NCBI GenBank assembly: GCA_902764705.1
Contig: CACWWZ010000024.1
Coordinates: 2,304 to 49,915 of the forward strand
Source: an uncultured Prevotellaceae bacterium
Lineage (GTDB): Bacteria > Bacteroidota > Bacteroidia > Bacteroidales > Bacteroidaceae
DNA length: 47,612 nt
Reading direction: 5' to 3'
The first letter of the stretch is position 1, and each line of letters starts with the position of its first letter. Under the pieces are notes generated by a model. It did not search any database and was not told the DNA's origin. It saw nothing but the letters and a program-made list of their open reading frames with translations. The translations under genes were made by a program, and so were the position numbers. Positions 1 through 7,517 of the stretch are shown one piece after another.

Positions 1-1
1 C

Positions 2-229
2 CTGAAGGACGAGCTGAAGAACACGGCAGTGCAGATTACCTGCTACGACCGCGACGGCAAGGAGGTGAAGCGCGTGACCAGCACGGACGACGCTGAGGTG
101 GAGGATCCCGAGAACCAGAACCAAAACGAAAACGAAAACCAAAACACCGGAGGTAACACTGGCGGCAACACTGGTGGCAGCACCGGAGGCAACGAAGGCG
201 GCGGCGGTTTCGAGTCGGGCGGCGATTAA
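2..229 (+). CDS. C-terminal fragment of a probable HU-like DNA-binding protein with a Gly/Asn-rich tail
   Basis: The reading frame is open from base 2 and ends at TAA 227-229, so only the last 75 or so residues are present and the start lies outside the window. The visible part is a short charged segment (LKDELKNTAVQITCYDRDG), an acidic linker, alternating Asn/Gln/Glu residues, and then Gly-Gly-Asn-Thr repeats ending in GGD. Bacteroidales encode HU-related proteins with low-complexity tails of this sort, and the tiny gene at 500 is of a type usually found just downstream of them. The HU assignment is therefore inferred from tail and context; no DNA-binding core is visible. Confidence 0.5.
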   Translation: MKDELKNTAVQITCYDRDGKEVKRVTSTDDAEVEDPENQNQNENENQNTGGNTGGNTGGSTGGNEGGGGFESGGD

Positions 230-236
230 AAGAGGT

Positions 237-268
237 GACCCCACCCCGACCCTCCCAAGGGGAGGGGG
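237..268 (+). repeat. GC-rich dispersed repeat, copy A
   Basis: A GC-rich stretch reading GACCCCACCCCGACCCTCCC followed by AAGGGGAGGG sits just after the HU-like stop codon. Its 3' half (CCTCCC...GGGAGG) can form a small hairpin. A near match in the opposite orientation lies at 43466-43497 in another intergenic gap. Two copies in 47 kb suggest a genome-wide intergenic element. Confidence 0.6.
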
Positions 269-301
269 GGGGCAAACCTTTTCTCTTAATTCTTAATTAG
301 G

Positions 302-478
302 ATGAAGTGGCCGATTAGAATCCAATACGCTTGCGCGGTGTTACTCATTGTGAGCAGCATTATCCTGGCATTCTACCAGGTGCTGGACATCGACGACATT
401 GCCAACGGCACGCTGATGTACATCGCACAGGCTTTCCTGCTGGCAGGCAGCATCTTCGGATCCGTTCATAAAGAATAA
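302..478 (+). CDS. Small two-helix membrane protein, 58 aa, unknown function
   Basis: ATG 302 to TAA 476-478. The product starts MKWPIRIQYACAVLL and has two hydrophobic stretches, roughly residues 9-25 and 38-54, separated by an acidic DIDD segment; it ends HKE. This suggests a small inner-membrane hairpin protein. It lies 73 bases after the HU-like gene and 22 bases before the next tiny gene, and all three precede one terminator, so they probably share a transcript. I do not recognise a named family and cannot propose a function. Confidence rests on intact start and stop, a plausible membrane pattern and gene-like spacing. Confidence 0.6.
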   Translation: MKWPIRIQYACAVLLIVSSIILAFYQVLDIDDIANGTLMYIAQAFLLAGSIFGSVHKE

Positions 479-499
479 TCATAAAGCATAAGAAAAAGC

Positions 500-592
500 A
501 TGAAAAAGATTAATTGGTGGAACGTCGTACTCGAAGTGGTGCGCGTCATCGTGGCCGCCCTTTCAGGAGCTGGCGCCGCAACAATGATGTAA
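500..592 (+). CDS. Smalltalk-like protein, 30 aa
   Basis: ATG 500 to TAA 590-592. The peptide begins MKKINWWNVVLEVVRVIV and ends SGAGAATMM: a basic start, a WW pair and one hydrophobic helix. This matches my memory of the Bacteroidales smalltalk protein family, which is about 30 residues long, starts MKK..W, and typically sits downstream of an HU-type DNA-binding gene. That neighbour is present here, which strengthens the call. The family's molecular role is unknown to me. The gene is too short for many gene finders and could be missed. Confidence 0.7.
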   Translation: MKKINWWNVVLEVVRVIVAALSGAGAATMM

Positions 593-601
593 ACAATGAA
601 A

Positions 602-639
602 AATAAGGTGGCACTCCACGAAAGGAATGCCACCTTATT
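602..639. terminator. Hairpin terminator after the smalltalk-like gene
   Basis: A 12-base perfect inverted repeat, AATAAGGTGGCA (602-613) with TGCCACCTTATT (628-639), has a further 3-base TCC/GGA pairing inside after one mismatch. The ends are A/T-rich on both sides, so it could work in either direction. It begins 9 bases after the smalltalk-like stop codon. Confidence 0.75.
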
Positions 640-730
640 ATGTACAATCTATTGAGCCACAGACTGGGGCGTTCTCTCCATTTGGTCTATAATTTTGGCC
701 AAATCCGAATTGGGTAACCGCTGGTTAGCC

Positions 731-933
731 TTTTTGTTTTGTATTGTGCTCGCTTTTTTGTACTTGACCAAGAGGTCGAGCTACATTTTCGCTCGGAAAT
801 GAAAATAAACAAGGATTTATTTTGCATTTCGCTCGCTTTTTCGTACTTGACCAAGAGGTCGAGCTACTTTTCGCTCGACAATAAAAACAAAAAAAATACA
901 TTTTTGTTTTGTATTGTGCTCGCTTTTTTGTAC
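731..933 (+). repeat. Promoter-like sequence repeats upstream of thrC
   Basis: This 325-base gap (640-964) holds no convincing gene. Bases 731-763 are repeated exactly at 901-933, 170 bases apart. A second unit, 748-784, recurs at 831-867 with one mismatch (GCTCGCTTTTT[T/C]GTACTTG onward) and contains the small hairpin GACC-AAGA-GGTC. Each unit ends in a TAC run resembling a Bacteroidetes -7 box. Only the last copy, TACCTTCG at 931-938, has good spacing from a TTTTG (907-911) and lies directly before thrC. Confidence 0.75.
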
Positions 934-938
934 CTTCG
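907..938 (+). promoter_or_regulatory. Probable thrC promoter
   Basis: TTTTG (907-911), 19 bases, then TACCTTCG (931-938), one mismatch from the Bacteroidetes consensus TAnnTTTG. The thrC ATG is 26 bases downstream. The -33 part lies within the duplicated 33-base repeat. Confidence 0.6.
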
Positions 939-964
939 CGACAAAAATCTAAATAAAGCGCAAA

Positions 965-2314
965 ATGAAGTATTATAGCACTAATGGAAAGGCTCCCATT
1001 GCCGACCTGCAAAAAGCAGTAGTGAAAGGACTGGCAGAGGACCGCGGTCTGTATATGCCGGAAGAGATTTATAAGTTGCCAAAGGCATTCTTCGGTGACA
1101 TCAGCGGAATGAAGTTCCAGGATATTGCCTACAACGTGGCCAGCAACTTCTTTGGCGAGGACGTGGACGAGGATGCTTTGCAGGATATCGTTTACGACAC
1201 GCTGTCGTTCGACTGTCCTGTGGTGAAAGTAACGGATAATATCTATGCCTTGGAATTGTTCCACGGCCCTACCCTCGCCTTTAAGGATGTCGGTGCGCGG
1301 TTCATGGCGCGATTGCTGGGGTACTTTTTGAGGCAGGGCGGTGATGCTTGCGGCGAAACCGCAACCAACAGGACCGTCAACGTCCTCGTGGCCACCAGTG
1401 GCGACACAGGATCTGCTGTTGCTAACGGATTCCTGGGCGTCGAGGGTATCCACGTCTATGTGCTTTATCCGAAAGGCAAGGTGAGCCCCATTCAGGAGTG
1501 TCAGTTCACGACATTGGGCAAAAATATCACTGCCATCGAGGTGGACGGCGTATTCGACGACTGCCAGGCACTCGTCAAATCGGCCTTTATGGACGAAGAG
1601 CTGAACCAGCACATGAAGCTGACGTCGGCAAACTCCATCAATGTGGCCCGTTTCCTCCCGCAGGCGTTCTATTATTTTAATGCGTACGCACGCATGAAGG
1701 CGCTGGGTTTAGCCGACAACCTCGTCATGTGTGTGCCTTCAGGTAACTTCGGCAATATCTGCTCAGCCCTGTTTGGTCACGAGATGGGACTGCCCATCAA
1801 GCGCTTTATCGCTGCCAACAACGCGAATGATGTTTTCTACAATTATCTGCAAACGGGCAAGTACGAGCCTAAGGCCAGCATTCAGACTCTTGCCAATGCG
1901 ATGGACGTGGGCGACCCGTCGAACTTTGCCCGCATCCTGAACCTCTATTCACAGAACGGAACGTTGACTCCCGAGGCCACGCATCACCGCATTACCAACC
2001 TGATTAGCGGAGCTACCTATAGCGACGAACAAATCAAGGAGACCATGCGCCAATGCTATAGCGAAACGGGCTATGTACTTGATCCTCATGGAGCTTGCGG
2101 CTATCGCGCACTTCAGGAAGGACTGAAGCCCGGCGAGGTCGGTGTGTTCTGCGAGACTGCACACCCCGCCAAGTTCAAGGAGAAGGTCGACGACATTCTT
2201 GGCATTGACATCGAGATTCCAGCACGCCTGCGTGCCTTCATGGAGGGTGAGAAGCAGAGCGTCGAAATGACGAAGGACTTTGCCGACTTCAAGGCCTACC
2301 TGATGCAGCAGTAG
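965..2314 (+). CDS. thrC: Threonine synthase
   Basis: This 449-residue protein converts O-phospho-L-homoserine to L-threonine with pyridoxal phosphate in the cytoplasm, the last step of threonine synthesis. The PLP-binding motif FHGPTLAFKDVGARF lies at about 99-113 with the Schiff-base lysine near K107. The phosphate-binding SGDTGSAVA segment and the substrate loop around SANSINVARFLPQ are also visible. Length is slightly above the usual 430. The start ATG 965 follows directly after the promoter, with no other candidate. It appears monocistronic: uxaB has its own -7 box 67 bases later. A long open frame on the opposite strand is a shadow. Confidence 0.96.
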   Translation: MKYYSTNGKAPIADLQKAVVKGLAEDRGLYMPEEIYKLPKAFFGDISGMKFQDIAYNVASNFFGEDVDEDALQDIVYDTLSFDCPVVKVTDNIYALELFHGPTLAFKDVGARFMARLLGYFLRQGGDACGETATNRTVNVLVATSGDTGSAVANGFLGVEGIHVYVLYPKGKVSPIQECQFTTLGKNITAIEVDGVFDDCQALVKSAFMDEELNQHMKLTSANSINVARFLPQAFYYFNAYARMKALGLADNLVMCVPSGNFGNICSALFGHEMGLPIKRFIAANNANDVFYNYLQTGKYEPKASIQTLANAMDVGDPSNFARILNLYSQNGTLTPEATHHRITNLISGATYSDEQIKETMRQCYSETGYVLDPHGACGYRALQEGLKPGEVGVFCETAHPAKFKEKVDDILGIDIEIPARLRAFMEGEKQSVEMTKDFADFKAYLMQQ

Positions 2315-2380
2315 AATATCTTCGCAAACGTTAACGTTTTAAATTACGTAAAATTGATACGTTATTCGGAAATTATTCAC

Positions 2381-2388
2381 TATCTTTG
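2381..2388 (+). promoter_or_regulatory. -7 box for uxaB
   Basis: TATCTTTG fits the TAnnTTTG consensus exactly, and the uxaB ATG is 42 bases downstream. A well spaced -33 TTTG is not obvious; the nearest TTG is 24 bases upstream. Confidence 0.6.
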
Positions 2389-2430
2389 CACTCACAATTA
2401 AAACAAACTATTTAATATAAGTATAAAGTT

Positions 2431-3873
2431 ATGTTGAAACCGTTAAACAAACACTTCGCTCCGAAGAGCGTGATGCCTGAAAAGGTGATTCAGTTTGGTG
2501 AGGGCAACTTCCTCCGCGCATTTGTTGATTGGATTATCTGGAACATGGACCAGAAGACCAATTTCAATGGTAGTGTTGTCGTCGTACAGCCCATCGACAA
2601 GGGTATGGTTGAGTGGCTCAATGGCCAGGACTGTCTGTACCACGTGAACCTGCAGGGTCGTGAGAACGGCAAGCCCGTGAACACGCTGGAGCGCATTGAT
2701 GTTATCAGCCGCGCGCTGAACCCCTACTCTCAGAATGATGCCTTCATGGCGCTGGCTGATCAGCCCGAGATTCGTTTCGTCATCTCGAATACTACAGAGG
2801 CAGGTATCGCTTTCGATCCCGCTTGTAAGCTGGACGACAAACCCGCCAGCAGCTATCCTGGCAAACTGGTTCAGTTGCTGTATCGCCGCTATCAGACCTT
2901 TAACGGTGATCCCACGAAGGGACTCATCATCTTCCCCTGTGAGCTCATCTTCCTGAACGGTCACGTGCTGAAGGATTGCATCAATAAGTACATCGATCTT
3001 TGGAACCTCGGTGCTGATTTCAAGAAGTGGTTCGACGAGTGCTGCGGTGTTTATGCTACCCTCGTAGACCGTATTGTTCCAGGCTTCCCCCGCAAGGAGA
3101 TTGCCGAGATTCAGGAGAAGGTTGGCTATCGCGACAACCTCGTCGTACAGGCCGAGAACTTCCACCTCTGGGTCATCGAGGCTCCAAAGGAAGTAGCCAA
3201 AGAGTTCCCCGCTGACAAGGCCGGACTGCACGTGCTGTTCGTTCCCTCTGAGGAGCCCTACCACAAGCGTAAGGTTACCCTGCTGAACGGCCCGCATACC
3301 GTGCTGTCACCCGTTGCATTCCTGAGCGGTGTCAACATTGTCCGTGATGCCTGCAACCACGAAGTCATCTCGAAGTACATCCACAAGGTACAGTTTGAGG
3401 AACTGATGCAGACCCTCGACCTGCCGATGGAGGAGCTGGAGAAGTTTGCAGGTGACGTGCTGGAGCGTTTCGACAATCCGTTCGTCGACCACCAGGTGAC
3501 CAGCATCATGTTGAACTCGTTCCCCAAGTTCCAGGCTCGCGACCTGCCCGGCGTGAAGACTTACTTGGAGCGCAAGGGCGAACTGCCCAAGGGCCTCGTG
3601 TTCGGTCTCGCTGCCATCATCACCTACTACAAGGGAGGCAAGCGCGCTGACGGTGTGGAGATCATCCCCAACGACGACGAGAAGATTATGGGTCTGCTGA
3701 AGGAACTCTGGGCTAGCGGCGACACACAGAAAGTTGCCGACGGTGTACTCGGTGCCGAGTTCATCTGGGCTGAGGACCTCAACAAGATTCAGGGTCTGAA
3801 CACAATGGTGAAGCAGTTCCTCGACCTGATTCAGGACAAGGGCATGCTCGAAGCCGTGAAGACTATTCTGTAA
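2431..3873 (+). CDS. uxaB: Tagaturonate reductase (altronate oxidoreductase)
   Basis: The 480-residue NAD-dependent enzyme interconverts D-tagaturonate and D-altronate in galacturonate breakdown, which fits a pectin-degrading lifestyle. The N-terminal dinucleotide-binding motif VIQFGEGNFLRAFVDW is at about 19-34. The mannitol-dehydrogenase-family catalytic pattern K..NGPH is present in KVTLLNGPH, roughly residues 281-289. Length is normal for UxaB. No other hexuronate genes are adjacent, so the rest of the pathway must be elsewhere. A strong terminator follows at 3894. Fructuronate reductase (UxuB) belongs to the same superfamily, but the N-terminus matches UxaB better. Confidence 0.9.
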   Translation: MLKPLNKHFAPKSVMPEKVIQFGEGNFLRAFVDWIIWNMDQKTNFNGSVVVVQPIDKGMVEWLNGQDCLYHVNLQGRENGKPVNTLERIDVISRALNPYSQNDAFMALADQPEIRFVISNTTEAGIAFDPACKLDDKPASSYPGKLVQLLYRRYQTFNGDPTKGLIIFPCELIFLNGHVLKDCINKYIDLWNLGADFKKWFDECCGVYATLVDRIVPGFPRKEIAEIQEKVGYRDNLVVQAENFHLWVIEAPKEVAKEFPADKAGLHVLFVPSEEPYHKRKVTLLNGPHTVLSPVAFLSGVNIVRDACNHEVISKYIHKVQFEELMQTLDLPMEELEKFAGDVLERFDNPFVDHQVTSIMLNSFPKFQARDLPGVKTYLERKGELPKGLVFGLAAIITYYKGGKRADGVEIIPNDDEKIMGLLKELWASGDTQKVADGVLGAEFIWAEDLNKIQGLNTMVKQFLDLIQDKGMLEAVKTIL

Positions 3874-3893
3874 TCACAAGAATAAAACCCAAG

Positions 3894-3929
3894 AAAGTGA
3901 GCTGACTATTTGGTTAGCTCACTTTTTTT
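3894..3929 (+). terminator. Intrinsic terminator after uxaB
   Basis: AAAGTGAGCT (3894-3903) pairs perfectly with AGCTCACTTT (3916-3925), followed by more T residues. It starts 20 bases after the uxaB stop codon. Confidence 0.9.
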
Positions 3930-3940
3930 CTGTAATTTTG
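3909..3940 (+). promoter_or_regulatory. uvrA promoter, overlapping the uxaB terminator
   Basis: TTTG (3909-3912), 20 bases, TAATTTTG (3933-3940): an exact match to the Bacteroidetes promoter pattern. The -33 box lies in the loop of the preceding terminator, so the two signals share DNA. Confidence 0.75.
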
Positions 3941-3971
3941 CAGTCTTGAACTTATAAAATAAGGTACGCAA

Positions 3972-6797
3972 ATGAGTGACTACATCGAGATAAAGGGAGC
4001 CAGGGTCAACAACCTGAAGAATATCAACGTCAAGATTCCACGCAACAAGCTGGTTGTCGTTGCCGGAGTTTCGGGCAGTGGCAAATCGTCGCTGGCTTTC
4101 GACACGTTGTATGCCGAGGGCCAACGTCGTTATGTGGAGAGTCTCTCGTCGTATGCCCGTCAGTTTCTGGGGCGCATGAACAAGCCGGAATGCGACTACA
4201 TTCGCGGCATTCCACCTGCCATTGCCATCGAGCAGAAAGTCATCTCGCGTAACCCACGAAGTACAGTGGGTACAACGACGGAAATATATGAGTACCTCCG
4301 ACTGCTCTTTGCCCGCATTGGTCACACCTATTCGCCCATCAGCGGACAGGAAGTGAAAAAGCACTCTACGGAGGACATCATCCAGTGTGTTCAGCAATTC
4401 CAGCCTGGAACCAAGTTCGTGGTTATGGCGCCCATCCATCCTGTTGAGGGCCGTACACTTGAACGCCAGCTGCAGATGTTCGTGCAGAACGGTTATGTCC
4501 GTATGGCTATTGACGGCAATATCGTCCGCATCGACGACTGGCTGGCCGACCATGCCGACATCTCTGACATCAAACTTCAGACATCAAACATCTATCTCGT
4601 CATCGACCGCCTTTTTGTCGACGATTCCAAGGACTCCTTGTCGCGTCTGGTAGACTCGGCAGAGACGGCATTCTACGAAGGCCACGGCGAGCTACGCCTG
4701 ATGGTTAGCCCATCGGGACTCACTTACGACTTCTCGCAACGGTTCGAAGCCGACGGCATGACATTCGAAGAGCCTAACGACCAGATGTTTTCTTTCAATT
4801 CACCTGCGGGAGCCTGTCCAGAGTGTCAGGGTTTTGGTAAGATTATCGGTATCGACGAACATCTGGTCATTCCCAATACGACACTCTCCGTCTACGATGG
4901 ATGTGTACAGCCTTGGCACGGCGAAAAAATGAAAATGTGGCAGGAGGAGTTCTGCCGTCGTGCAGCACACGACGATTTCCCCATTTTCGAGCCATACTAT
5001 AATCTGACGCAGAAGCAGAAGGACATGTTGTGGCACGGTCTGCCTTCCGACAAGCATCGCGACAAGACCGACCGCGTGTCTATTGACAATTTCTTCGAGA
5101 TGCTTCGCGAGAACCAGTACAAGATTCAGTATCGCGTTATGCTGGCCCGTTATCGCGGCAAGACAACCTGTCCCAAATGTCACGGCACGCGTTTGAAACC
5201 CGAGGCGGAGTATGTCAAGATTGGCGGACGCAGCATTACCGACTTAGTACAGATGCCCATTATCCGTCTGAAGCAGTGGTTCGACCTGTTGGAGCTAACT
5301 GACCAGGAACAGGCTATCGGCCGCCGGTTGCTCACCGAAATCAATTCACGCCTGCAGTTCCTGCTCGATGTCGGACTAGGCTATCTGACGCTTAACCGCA
5401 TGTCGAACACCCTTTCGGGAGGTGAAAGTCAGCGCATCAACCTCACCACCTCGTTAGGCTCTTCGCTAGTAGGTTCACTCTATATCCTTGACGAGCCCAG
5501 TATCGGCTTGCATTCACGCGACACCGACCGGCTTATCAAGGTGCTCAAGCAACTGCGCGACTTAGGCAATACCGTCGTCATAGTCGAGCACGACGAAGAG
5601 ATTATGCGTGCTGCCGACTACCTTATCGACGTTGGCCCCGACGCTGGCCGTCTCGGTGGTGAAATCGTCTTTGAAGGAGATACTGCTAGTATCTCTAGTC
5701 TGACCAGTAATACAAGCAATACCAGCAAAAGCTATACTGTGAAGTACCTCACCCACCAAGACAACATTCCCGTGCCTGCCAGCCGTCGTCCTTGGAACAA
5801 TAAGGTTACCATCCGCGGGGCCCGTATGAACAACCTGCAAGGCATCGACGTCGACATTCCGCTGAACGTCATGACTGTCGTAACGGGAGTCTCGGGTTCT
5901 GGTAAATCATCACTCGTCAAGGGTATCCTCTACCCTGCCCTCAAGCGTCGCTTGGGTGATGTCTGTGACGCACCGGGTGAATTTATGGGACTGGAAGGCG
6001 ACTATCTCTCCATCAAGCATGTGGAGTTTGTCGACCAGAACCCCATCGGCAAATCCACCCGTTCTAATCCTGCCACCTATGTCAAAGCCTACGACGCCAT
6101 CCGCGACCTCTTTGCCGACCAGCCGCTAGCCAAGCAGATGCATTTCACGCCCCAGTATTTCTCGTTCAATGCCGACGGCGGACGCTGCGACGAGTGTAAG
6201 GGCGCTGGAGTTATTACTGTCGAGATGCAGTTCATGGCCGACCTCGTCCTTGAGTGTGAAGCTTGTCACGGGCACCGCTTCAAGCACGACATCCTCGATG
6301 TACGCTTTCATGGCAAGAATATCGACGATGTGCTCAACATGACAATCTCGGAAGCCATTCAGTTCTTTGGCGAATATCAGCAGACCACCATCGTCAACCG
6401 ACTGAAACCCCTCGATGATGTTGGACTTGGCTATATCAAACTCGGCCAGAACTCCTCTACGCTCTCTGGAGGTGAAAACCAGCGCGTCAAGTTGGCATAC
6501 TTCATTGGGCAGGAAAAACAGGAACCCACGCTCTTCATCTTCGACGAGCCCACCACAGGTTTACATTTCCACGACATCGAACGCCTGCTTCACGCTTTCG
6601 ACGCACTCATCGAACGTGGACATACCATCCTTATTATCGAGCACAACATGGAGATTATCAAGTGTGCCGATCACATCATCGACATCGGACCAGAAGGAGG
6701 TGATCGCGGCGGACAGCTGGTGGCATGTGGTACACCCGAGCAGATTGCTGCCTGCCAGCAAAGCATCACGGGAAAATACCTCAAAGAGAAACTATAA
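3972..6797 (+). CDS. uvrA: Excinuclease ABC subunit A
   Basis: This 941-residue damage-recognition ATPase acts with UvrB and UvrC in nucleotide excision repair. Two ABC modules are visible: Walker [11 protein letters not shown] at 32-41 and again near 639; ABC signatures LSGGESQR near 480 and LSGGENQR near 830; Walker B ending FDEP in the second half. Zinc-binding cysteine pairs occur at CPECQGFG (near 281) and CPKCHG (near 399), and at CDECKGAG (near 739) and CEACHG (near 761). A short Ser/Thr/Asn-rich segment, [13 protein letters not shown], lies in the linker between the modules and looks like an expanded linker. The start follows its own promoter by 31 bases. Length is typical. Confidence 0.97.
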   Translation: MSDYIEIKGARVNNLKNINVKIPRNKLVVVAGVSGSGKSSLAFDTLYAEGQRRYVESLSSYARQFLGRMNKPECDYIRGIPPAIAIEQKVISRNPRSTVGTTTEIYEYLRLLFARIGHTYSPISGQEVKKHSTEDIIQCVQQFQPGTKFVVMAPIHPVEGRTLERQLQMFVQNGYVRMAIDGNIVRIDDWLADHADISDIKLQTSNIYLVIDRLFVDDSKDSLSRLVDSAETAFYEGHGELRLMVSPSGLTYDFSQRFEADGMTFEEPNDQMFSFNSPAGACPECQGFGKIIGIDEHLVIPNTTLSVYDGCVQPWHGEKMKMWQEEFCRRAAHDDFPIFEPYYNLTQKQKDMLWHGLPSDKHRDKTDRVSIDNFFEMLRENQYKIQYRVMLARYRGKTTCPKCHGTRLKPEAEYVKIGGRSITDLVQMPIIRLKQWFDLLELTDQEQAIGRRLLTEINSRLQFLLDVGLGYLTLNRMSNTLSGGESQRINLTTSLGSSLVGSLYILDEPSIGLHSRDTDRLIKVLKQLRDLGNTVVIVEHDEEIMRAADYLIDVGPDAGRLGGEIVFEGDTASISSLTSNTSNTSKSYTVKYLTHQDNIPVPASRRPWNNKVTIRGARMNNLQGIDVDIPLNVMTVVTGVSGSGKSSLVKGILYPALKRRLGDVCDAPGEFMGLEGDYLSIKHVEFVDQNPIGKSTRSNPATYVKAYDAIRDLFADQPLAKQMHFTPQYFSFNADGGRCDECKGAGVITVEMQFMADLVLECEACHGHRFKHDILDVRFHGKNIDDVLNMTISEAIQFFGEYQQTTIVNRLKPLDDVGLGYIKLGQNSSTLSGGENQRVKLAYFIGQEKQEPTLFIFDEPTTGLHFHDIERLLHAFDALIERGHTILIIEHNMEIIKCADHIIDIGPEGGDRGGQLVACGTPEQIAACQQSITGKYLKEKL

Positions 6798-6839
6798 CAC
6801 AAAAATATACTGGCCAAAGAAACTTTAATGGCAAAATAT

Positions 6840-6870
6840 TTTGTCGTTACAGAAAAAAGTATTACCTTTG
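6840..6870 (+). promoter_or_regulatory. Promoter for tRNA-Thr
   Basis: TTTG (6840-6843), 19 bases, TACCTTTG (6863-6870): an exact consensus match. The tRNA begins 37 bases downstream. Confidence 0.8.
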
Positions 6871-6893
6871 CATCCGCTTTTGGTAAAGCAGGA

Positions 6894-6903
6894 GTTCTTT
6901 GAA
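6894..6903 (+). promoter_or_regulatory. boxA-like element in the tRNA-Thr leader
   Basis: GTTCTTTGAA lies 4 bases before the tRNA and resembles boxA antitermination elements (TGCTCTTTAA type) of stable-RNA leaders. A similar GTTCTTTAAA precedes tRNA-His at 47514. Function is inferred from sequence and position only. Confidence 0.4.
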
Positions 6904-6907
6904 GGTT

Positions 6908-6980
<73 letters not shown>

Positions 6981-6991
6981 CACTTTTCCTC

Positions 6992-7025
6992 AGGAGTCAG
7001 AATCACTATTTCTGACTCCTTTTTC
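6992..7025 (+). terminator. Terminator between tRNA-Thr and tRNA-Gly
   Basis: AGGAGTCAGAA (6992-7002) pairs perfectly with TTCTGACTCCT (7010-7020), followed by TTTTTC. An 11-base stem this strong should separate the two tRNA transcripts or limit readthrough into tRNA-Gly, for which I find no clear promoter. Confidence 0.8.
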
Positions 7026-7031
7026 TTTGCT

Positions 7032-7107
7032 GCGGATTTAGCTCAGTTGGTAGAGCATTGGCTTCCCAAGCCGAGGGTCGCGGGTTCGAGTCCCGTAATC
7101 CGCTCCA
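7032..7107 (+). tRNA. tRNA-Gly (anticodon CCC), CCA encoded
   Basis: The acceptor GCGGATT pairs with AATCCGC (7097-7103). The anticodon loop TTCCCAA gives CCC, reading GGG. D and T arms are canonical. After discriminator T7104 the gene encodes CCA (7105-7107), unlike the other four tRNAs in the window. Confidence 0.95.
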
Positions 7108-7153
7108 TTAAAAAGAGAAAAATGAGGAAAAAGTGAAAAAAACAGCTTAAAAA

Positions 7154-7185
7154 TTTGCAGGGTTCAAAAAATAGTCGTACCTTTG
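7154..7185 (+). promoter_or_regulatory. Promoter for tRNA-Ser/tRNA-Glu
   Basis: TTTG (7154-7157), 20 bases, TACCTTTG (7178-7185): exact consensus. The leader before tRNA-Ser is about 45 bases. Confidence 0.8.
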
Positions 7186-7236
7186 CACCCGCAATCAAGG
7201 AGATAACCCCACGGTTTCGAACTCCAGGGTCCTTTT

Positions 7237-7323
7237 GGAAGGATGGGTGAGTGGCTGAAACCAGCAGTTTGCTAAACTGCCGTACGGGTTCCCGTACCGG
7301 GGGTTCGAATCCCCCTCCTCTAA
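7237..7323 (+). tRNA. tRNA-Ser (anticodon GCU), acceptor stem poorly paired
   Basis: The body is a clear class II tRNA-Ser: D arm GGTGAGTGGCTGAAACC, anticodon stem GCAGT/ACTGC around TTGCTAA (anticodon GCT, reading AGC/AGU), long variable arm GTACGGG-TTC-CCGTAC, and T stem GGGGG/CCCCC. The acceptor stem is not clean: 5' GGAAGGA faces 3' TCCTCTA, which gives four good inner pairs but A3-C70 and G1-A72 mismatches and a G-U at 2-71. It may still function, be decayed, or contain a sequence error. Confidence 0.8.
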
Positions 7324-7329
7324 CACGAT

Positions 7330-7401
7330 GGTCGATTCATCTAATGGTTAGGATACAAGATTCTCAATCTTGGCATAGGGGTTCGATTCCCCTATCGACT
7401 A
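7330..7401 (+). tRNA. tRNA-Glu (anticodon CUC)
   Basis: Acceptor GGTCGAT pairs with ATCGACT (7394-7400), with a G-U closing pair. The anticodon stem CAAGA/TCTTG encloses TTCTCAA, giving anticodon CTC for GAG. The T arm GGGGTTCGATTCCCC is intact. It begins 6 bases after tRNA-Ser, so both come from one transcript. CCA is not encoded. Confidence 0.95.
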
Positions 7402-7414
7402 CGAAAAGTTAATC

Positions 7415-7456
7415 AAATCCGTTGTAAATCAATAATTTACAGCGGGTTTCTTTTTT
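7415..7456 (+). terminator. Terminator after the tRNA-Ser/Glu unit
   Basis: AAATCCGTTGTAAAT (7415-7429) pairs with ATTTACAGCGGGTTT (7435-7449) through 15 positions including two G-U pairs, followed by C and six T residues. Confidence 0.85.
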
Positions 7457-7480
7457 GGCATTATTTTGTTGATAATAGCT

Positions 7481-7517
7481 AAAAAACAAGATTGGTTGTC
7501 TCACGACAACCAATCTT
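7481..7517 (-). terminator. Terminator of the ileS-DUF3256 operon
   Basis: A perfect 13-base inverted repeat (7488-7500 with 7505-7517, loop TCAC) is followed on the minus strand by GTTTTTT. It lies about 100 bases past the DUF3256 stop codon and is the natural end of that long minus-strand operon. Bases 7518-7621 hold no clear gene. Confidence 0.8.

Noticed and set aside
725-1612. A long open frame of 295 codons antisense to thrC, running into the upstream repeats
   Set aside because: It lies opposite a clear thrC gene, its protein shows no domain, and its C-terminal part is just translated repeat DNA.
7186-7236. A T-arm-like string (GGTTTCGAACTCC) before tRNA-Ser, considered as a decayed tRNA
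   Set aside because: The flanking bases do not form a T stem and no other tRNA arm can be found; it is more simply leader sequence.
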